Source of the DNA: a virus | Strand: one strand, 5' to 3' | IMG/VR virus record: IMGVR_UViG_3300036859_000414 | Span: 1-62,434 of that record | DNA length: 62,434 nt | Part shown: piece after piece, positions 58,040 to 62,434 of the stretch | Position numbering within the stretch: position 1 is the first letter of the stretch | How the letters are laid out: every line of letters begins with the position of its first letter | Notes under the pieces: generated by a model | What the model saw: only the letters and a program-made list of their open reading frames with translations | Databases searched by the model: none | Told to the model about the DNA's origin: nothing | Translations under genes and position numbers: made by a program

Positions 58040-58444
58040 ATGACAACGACGTTGAATGAGGTGCCTGTGGTTGCGAAGTCCAAGGTAGTCAGCCGGAACG
58101 AGTTCCTCGCGGAGGATACCACGTTCTACAAGAAGATTCCTGGCTTCAAGCCGGACACGCTCTTCTGTCTGAGGAGTGTCTCTGCCGGTGCGATCATCGA
58201 GTGGCAGGAGGCGAACGAGGAGGCGAAGAGGACTGCAGGGCTTCGTCTGATCATTGCTGCGCTGGTTGATGGAGAGCCGGGTGTGGACGAGGGTGCGAGC
58301 GGCATGCCTCTCCTGACCGACAAGGATCTGCCGATGCTGCGGAGCAAGGCGCACAAGATCACCGAGGGCATCGTGAAGGAGATCATCGACATGAACGCCA
58401 TGCAGGTCGTCGGCGCGAAGAAGGAGGAGTCAAAAAACTCCTAA
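58040..58444 (+). CDS. Tail assembly chaperone, short (gpG-like) form
   Basis: 134 residues from ATG 58040. Helical with KPDTLFCLRSVSAGAIIEWQ and a Lys/Glu-rich end. The slippery site near its 3' end lets some ribosomes shift to the frame of the next gene, the classical gpG/gpGT arrangement. Confidence 0.8.
   Translation: MTTTLNEVPVVAKSKVVSRNEFLAEDTTFYKKIPGFKPDTLFCLRSVSAGAIIEWQEANEEAKRTAGLRLIIAALVDGEPGVDEGASGMPLLTDKDLPMLRSKAHKITEGIVKEIIDMNAMQVVGAKKEESKNS
58432..58438 (+). promoter_or_regulatory. -1 programmed ribosomal frameshift site A AAA AAC
   Basis: Zero-frame codons TCA AAA AAC TCC TAA. A -1 slip at the heptamer continues as LLRRSPLRRLAHRLAEMAGE in frame with the gene at 58486. Matches the X XXY YYZ rule for tail-chaperone slippage. 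Confidence 0.85.
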
Positions 58445-58485
58445 GGCGGAGTCCTTTACGACGTCTCGCTCACCGGCTTGCTGAA

Positions 58486-58824
58486 ATGGCGGGTGAGTGG
58501 GACGTCGATGGGATGCTCCGCCAAATGCCGATGCAGAAGCTCTTGAGCTGGATGGCGTACTGGGAACTACAGGAGGAAGAGCAAGGGACTCCAGAGTCGT
58601 TGAGAGCGGATTACCGCGCTGCTTCGATTCGAAAGACCATTGCGGATGTCTTCCGAGGCCAGAACAAGGCGCCGTATCCGCTGGAGAACTTTCGGCTGAA
58701 GTTTGACAAGGAAGTAGAGGCGAAGACTCCTCTCACTCCAGAGGAGAAGGTTAGTCAGAACGTTGCGATAGCCCACATCATCGCGATGGCACATAATACC
58801 AGTCTGAAAGAGACGGTGCACTAG
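58486..58824 (+). CDS. Tail assembly chaperone, T part
   Basis: 112 residues if read from ATG 58486, but mainly expected as the C-terminal extension of 58040-58444 through the -1 frameshift. GEWDVDGMLRQMPMQKLLSW is the typical motif of this fusion. It coats the tape measure during tail assembly. Confidence 0.8.
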   Translation: MAGEWDVDGMLRQMPMQKLLSWMAYWELQEEEQGTPESLRADYRAASIRKTIADVFRGQNKAPYPLENFRLKFDKEVEAKTPLTPEEKVSQNVAIAHIIAMAHNTSLKETVH

Positions 58825-61706
58825 TGGATATCGGAACCCTTACAGGCCACATTGCCATCGAGGATCAGCTTACTGGCAAGCTGACTCAGATGGCCTTTCA
58901 GGTCAAGCAGTTCGCCCATGATGTCGATGGAGCCTTTGGCGCCATGGCTATTGGCGCGACTGCTGTCGTTGCTGCCTTCGCGAGTGTGGCGACTGGCATT
59001 GTGGCACTGGGCAGTAAGGGTTCTACGATCCTCGGAGTAGAGAATGCATTCAATCGACTGGCGAAAGCTGCTGGGTCGACAGGGGATGCGCTCATAGAGG
59101 GATTGGACAAAGGTCTGCGAAGCACCGTCGACTCCATGGAGGAGATGCAGGCAGTTTCGAATGCCATGACTGCGGGAGTGAGACTCTCTGCGGATGACCT
59201 CGAGCTGATGGGTAAGGCTGCGAGAGAGATGGGAAAGGCGACAGGCACCGATGCCACGCAAGGCTTGGAGACCTTGTCGACAGCGTTGACGACGGGAAGG
59301 ACACGAGCTCTTGCCATGGCAGGAATCGTAGTCGACCTGTCCACAGCAGAGCAGGACTACGCAGACAGTTTGGGCATCTCGGCTTCGCAGCTCACGGAGA
59401 ACCAGAAGCTCGAAGCGAAGAGAATTCAGATTCTCCAGGCGACTCAGGAGTACGTCGATCGGCTCGGTGATTCCCAGCTCTCGTTGAAGGAACGAGTGCA
59501 ACAGGTCGGAGTCGCTATCGGCAACTGGTTCGATGATCTAGCGAAAGGCATCGCACAGAGCCCTGCTGTCATTGAGGCCTTCGATACCATTCGAGATGCA
59601 ATGCAGGAGACCTTTGGAGAGTCGTCTCAGAGCCTCCTGAAGACCATCCTCGGCTGGGTGGACCAGTTCGCGAATGCCGTTACGGCGTACGGACCGACGG
59701 TTATAAAAGTCTTTGGTGGCATCTACGACTCCATTCGAGGGATCTGGACCACGGTAACCGAAGCCTGGAACACAATACCGGACTGGCTTAAGGCGATTGG
59801 ACGAGACGCTATCCTCGCAGGAGGAGCTCTACTCGTCGCAGGAAAGTCTCTAGGCACTCTCACCACTGTCATGGAGAAAGTGACAGGAGAGGAGATGACT
59901 GGAGGAGTGCGGAGTCTCGTAGGAGACTGGGGAGGTCTATCTTCCGCATTGGCTACTACTACTACTACGATCAGGAATCTGCCTGATGCCTTCGCGAAGG
60001 TAGGGGAAGGTATTTCGACTGCTCGAAAGAGCATCAACGCTCTTGCTGACGGTTTCGTAGCTGCGGCAGGTTCTTCTGCAACTTTCTTCGCACAGTTGGG
60101 AACCGGACTCGTAGTAGCTGCGTCTGTTGTAGCCGTGGGCACGGCAGGATACCAAGCGTGGAAGCTGTGGGGAGAGAGTGCTGAGAGAGCTGCAGCGGCT
60201 GAGCGTCAGGTCGAGTACGACACGGCGAATCTTGCACGCATCAACGAGAAGCTTGGCACGACGTACAACAACCTCGACGACGCAGTCGTTGCTGCAAGAG
60301 AGAAGCTTGGCGAGATGCAGGCAGAGACCGTGCAGCTTACCGAGGCTGAGAAGGCTGCCATGGAGGCTGCGAGACAGCACGAAGAAGCTGTTTCGAAGCT
60401 CTACGGTTCGTACGCGGATGCTGCTGCGAAGGTGGACCTTACTACAGAGGTCTTCGAGCGTCTCACAGGCGTCCAGAAGCTGAACTACGACGTACAGAAG
60501 CAGCTCATCGCTGCCTTTGACGAGCGGATCGAACGAGGCGGGCAGCTCACGGAGAAGGAGAAGGACTACTACGAAGCAGTGCTCATCAGCAACAAGAACC
60601 TCGACGACTCGCGCGTGAAGATGCTCGAGAAGAATAAGGTTACGCTCGAGCACATCCAATCCTTGAAGGCGATGGGCTTCTCGGAAGCCGAGATCGCGAT
60701 GAAGCTTGGCACGACAACGAAGGCTCTCAAGGACTACGAGTCTCAGCTCTCCTCGCTCGACAGGCTCCAGAAGCAGTACAACGACCAGCAAGCGAAGCTG
60801 AGCATGACGTCGCACGAGTACGCTGTGCGAGGGTATCAGCTTGAGTACGAGGAAGCCGTGAAGGCCCTCGACAAGACCTCTCTGTACTACCAGCAAACAG
60901 CAGACAAGCTCGCTGCGATCCGCAACGCGAAGATCGCTGCAGAAGGCTCCTCGTGGTCTACGATCGCAGAGCAGTCGAGAGAAGCCTTGCAGGCTCAGGC
61001 TGACGCAGCTCTCGAGGACTACAAGCGGATGCAGTACAGCGGTCTCACGTTCATGCACGAAGTGCTCGACGCGCAGCTCAAGAAGTACAGAGACCTCCAG
61101 GAGGCGACTCAGAACTGGGGCGGCGAGACCGAGAAGAAGGTCGAGGACATCACACAAAAAGTCACGATCCTCACTGGTGCCTGGGCGTCCTACAACAGCG
61201 GTCTGAATGAGTCCATCACCAAGGTCCAGACGTTGCACGGTGAGATCATCAGCCTTGCAGAAGCAGAGAGACGTCGTACCAGTGGCGGCTCGATGACGTA
61301 TGATCTTTCGACCGAACAGGGGATTCAAGAGTACTTCCAGCAGAACACGGCGGCACGCACGAACCTGACCAACCAGCAGATCATGGCAAGGGTAGAGAAG
61401 GGAGCCACTCTCGAAGACCTCGTAAAGTCTGGAGCCATCAATCCTTACGGTGGGTTCGGCAGTGGTTTGAACATCCCTGGTGCTGCATCGGGTGGTCTCG
61501 TTCGTGTAGGAGAGGACGGTCCCGAGATCGTCCAACTGCCTGGAGGTGCACAGGTCTATCCGACAGGCACCGGTCCTGGTGGTGGAGGTCCGACTGTCGT
61601 TGTGAACATCGGGCCTGTGAATGGAACAGCAGACCAGCTGGTCCAGGTAGTGAAATCTCGTCTGATGCGAGAGCTGAAGACGATCCGTCAATTCCCGTCG
61701 TCGTAG
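58824..61706 (+). CDS. Tape measure protein
   Basis: 960 residues; GTG overlaps the previous TAG by one base. Helix-rich, with hydrophobic segments near 30-65 (AIGATAVVAAFASVATGIVA) and near 425-450 (LGTGLVVAASVVAVGTAGYQ) and long coiled-coil stretches between. C-terminal AASGGLVRVGEDGPEIVQLP is a tail-exit motif common to tape measures. At 1.5 angstrom per residue it implies a tail of about 140 nm. Confidence 0.9.
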   Translation: MDIGTLTGHIAIEDQLTGKLTQMAFQVKQFAHDVDGAFGAMAIGATAVVAAFASVATGIVALGSKGSTILGVENAFNRLAKAAGSTGDALIEGLDKGLRSTVDSMEEMQAVSNAMTAGVRLSADDLELMGKAAREMGKATGTDATQGLETLSTALTTGRTRALAMAGIVVDLSTAEQDYADSLGISASQLTENQKLEAKRIQILQATQEYVDRLGDSQLSLKERVQQVGVAIGNWFDDLAKGIAQSPAVIEAFDTIRDAMQETFGESSQSLLKTILGWVDQFANAVTAYGPTVIKVFGGIYDSIRGIWTTVTEAWNTIPDWLKAIGRDAILAGGALLVAGKSLGTLTTVMEKVTGEEMTGGVRSLVGDWGGLSSALATTTTTIRNLPDAFAKVGEGISTARKSINALADGFVAAAGSSATFFAQLGTGLVVAASVVAVGTAGYQAWKLWGESAERAAAAERQVEYDTANLARINEKLGTTYNNLDDAVVAAREKLGEMQAETVQLTEAEKAAMEAARQHEEAVSKLYGSYADAAAKVDLTTEVFERLTGVQKLNYDVQKQLIAAFDERIERGGQLTEKEKDYYEAVLISNKNLDDSRVKMLEKNKVTLEHIQSLKAMGFSEAEIAMKLGTTTKALKDYESQLSSLDRLQKQYNDQQAKLSMTSHEYAVRGYQLEYEEAVKALDKTSLYYQQTADKLAAIRNAKIAAEGSSWSTIAEQSREALQAQADAALEDYKRMQYSGLTFMHEVLDAQLKKYRDLQEATQNWGGETEKKVEDITQKVTILTGAWASYNSGLNESITKVQTLHGEIISLAEAERRRTSGGSMTYDLSTEQGIQEYFQQNTAARTNLTNQQIMARVEKGATLEDLVKSGAINPYGGFGSGLNIPGAASGGLVRVGEDGPEIVQLPGGAQVYPTGTGPGGGGPTVVVNIGPVNGTADQLVQVVKSRLMRELKTIRQFPSS

Positions 61707-61715
61707 GAGGATGAC

Positions 61716-62270
61716 ATGAGTCTTCAGTCTTGGCAGGAAACCCTCATCAGTACACAGGTTGATGGCAGTGCGCTTACAGCAGCTGCAGCGGCCACGTGCA
61801 TTCCGGCAGCAGCGAAGTACACCTTCCCTGCGAACTACTTCTCTATCGGCAAGCAACTACTCATCAAGGCTCATGGCAGGATCTCGAGCGTCATCACGAC
61901 GCCTGGTACAGCGAGGTACGATCTGAGGCTCGGTGGCACGGTGGTGTTCGATAGCCTCGCTATCCTCTTGGACACCGCAGCAGGTGCCACGAACGTGAAC
62001 TGGTACCTCGAGATGCTCTTGACCTGCAGAGCGATCGGTGCAGCAGCGAACTTCATGGGAGCAGGTACGTGGACGGCGTACAATATCCTCGGAACACCTG
62101 CCACGCCGCCGAAGGGCTCTCTCACTGCGAACCTTCCGTGGAACAGTGCTCCTGCCGTCGGCAGCAACGTCGACAGCACGACTTCTCTCCAGCTCGACAT
62201 GTTCTTCACGCAGACTGTGGCGACGGGCTCTATGACGCTGCACCAGTACAGCGTCTGGTCGTTGAACTAG
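61716..62270 (+). CDS. Distal tail structural protein
   Basis: 184 residues, AGGAGG site. Beta-rich with few charged residues (STTSLQLDMFFTQTVATGSM), resembling the C-terminal domain of the tail hub in composition. Lies between tape measure and hub, so likely a tail-tip or side-fibre subunit. Confidence 0.65.
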   Translation: MSLQSWQETLISTQVDGSALTAAAAATCIPAAAKYTFPANYFSIGKQLLIKAHGRISSVITTPGTARYDLRLGGTVVFDSLAILLDTAAGATNVNWYLEMLLTCRAIGAAANFMGAGTWTAYNILGTPATPPKGSLTANLPWNSAPAVGSNVDSTTSLQLDMFFTQTVATGSMTLHQYSVWSLN

Positions 62271-62283
62271 AGTAGGAGCCGCC

Positions 62284-62434
62284 GTGCCTTCAGGAGCTTT
62301 TAACAAAGGTCCTCTCGAGTTCGGACCAGGTCGACGTCCGGTTCTCGTCGATACGAGGCCGCAGATCAAGTCTGTCACTCCGTCCATCGCGAGGTCTACT
62401 GGAGGCACGGCTCTTACTATCACTGGCTACGAGT
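62284..62434 (+). CDS. Tail hub protein with IPT/TIG domains, N-terminal part (continues at base 1)
   Basis: GTG start at 62284 behind AGTAGGAG. Fifty codons and one base fit before the window ends; that base plus bases 1-2 makes TAT (Tyr) and the reading frame continues to 3194, for a joined protein of about 1114 residues. The first IPT/TIG immunoglobulin-like domain begins here (SVTPSIARSTGGTALTITGY) and its next strands (TPPTVTIGGFACTSV) are encoded at the start of the window. This in-phase joint is the main evidence that the sequence is circular. The function is described under the 1..3194 entry. Confidence 0.85.
   Translation, partial: MPSGAFNKGPLEFGPGRRPVLVDTRPQIKSVTPSIARSTGGTALTITGYE

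Noticed and set aside
59937-61856. Leftward 639-codon frame opposite the tape measure
   Set aside because: Shadow of a long helical gene; composition rich in Leu/Arg/Cys/Ser and no neighbours on that strand.
1-62434. Prophage or integrative element
   Set aside because: No integrase, excisionase, repressor, attachment repeat or flanking host gene was found, and the ends join as a circle.

Overview
The window reads as the complete, circularised genome of a tailed double-stranded DNA phage with siphovirus-type morphology genes. The last open reading frame (GTG at 62284) runs off the right edge and continues in phase at base 1, with the split codon restored and an IPT/TIG domain intact across the joint. 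The genome is therefore about 62.4 kb and was cut at an arbitrary point. There are portal, terminase, capsid, major tail, tail-chaperone and tape-measure genes but no sheath. No integrase, repressor or partition gene is recognisable, so a lytic lifestyle is the simplest reading. The host cannot be named. Shine-Dalgarno sites (AGGAG type) and sigma70-like promoters point to a bacterium. Base composition is moderately GC-rich, and no tRNA gene or CRISPR array was seen.

There are two transcription arms. The rightward arm starts at a near-consensus promoter (37518-37546) and runs through the end of the window to about 5.7 kb. In order it carries a GIY-YIG nuclease, terminase, DUF1073-type portal, a 2H-phosphoesterase/MuF fusion, protease-scaffold, decoration, major capsid and head-tail connectors. 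Then comes an inserted block of five glycosyltransferases, a methyltransferase and a B12-type radical SAM protein. Head-tail joining proteins, major tail, tail chaperones with a -1 frameshift site, tape measure, IPT/TIG tail hub and the lysis genes follow. The leftward arm starts near 37.2 kb and ends at 5.71 kb, where the two arms meet stop to stop.

The leftward arm is the early/replication region: many small, tightly overlapping genes, many with zinc-ribbon motifs. From right to left the recognisable ones are a PD-(D/E)XK nuclease, a Sak4-like AAA ATPase, a DUF669-like protein, dNMP kinase, MazG-like proteins, a 7-deazaguanine pathway (QueD, QueE, DpdA-like transglycosylase, FolE), a macro-domain protein and a UDG-exonuclease-PolA fusion. 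Further left lie a DUF3987-like ATPase, HNH nuclease, vWA protein, HExxH protein and ATP-dependent DNA ligase. FolE, QueD and QueE should supply 7-carboxy-7-deazaguanine, which DpdA would place in phage DNA as protection against host nucleases.

The likeliest undescribed systems are: (1) the glycosyltransferase/methyltransferase/radical-SAM cassette among the head-tail genes; (2) the QueC-less 7-deazaguanine pathway; (3) the Acb1-like 2H domain fused to a MuF virion protein; (4) a structured RNA that can cover the Shine-Dalgarno of the tail chaperone gene; (5) repeated hairpin leaders in front of small, strongly codon-biased genes. Four genes need a frameshift to make sense (about 4.68, 5.58, 6.12 and 43.5 kb), so either the assembly has indel errors or those genes are decaying.
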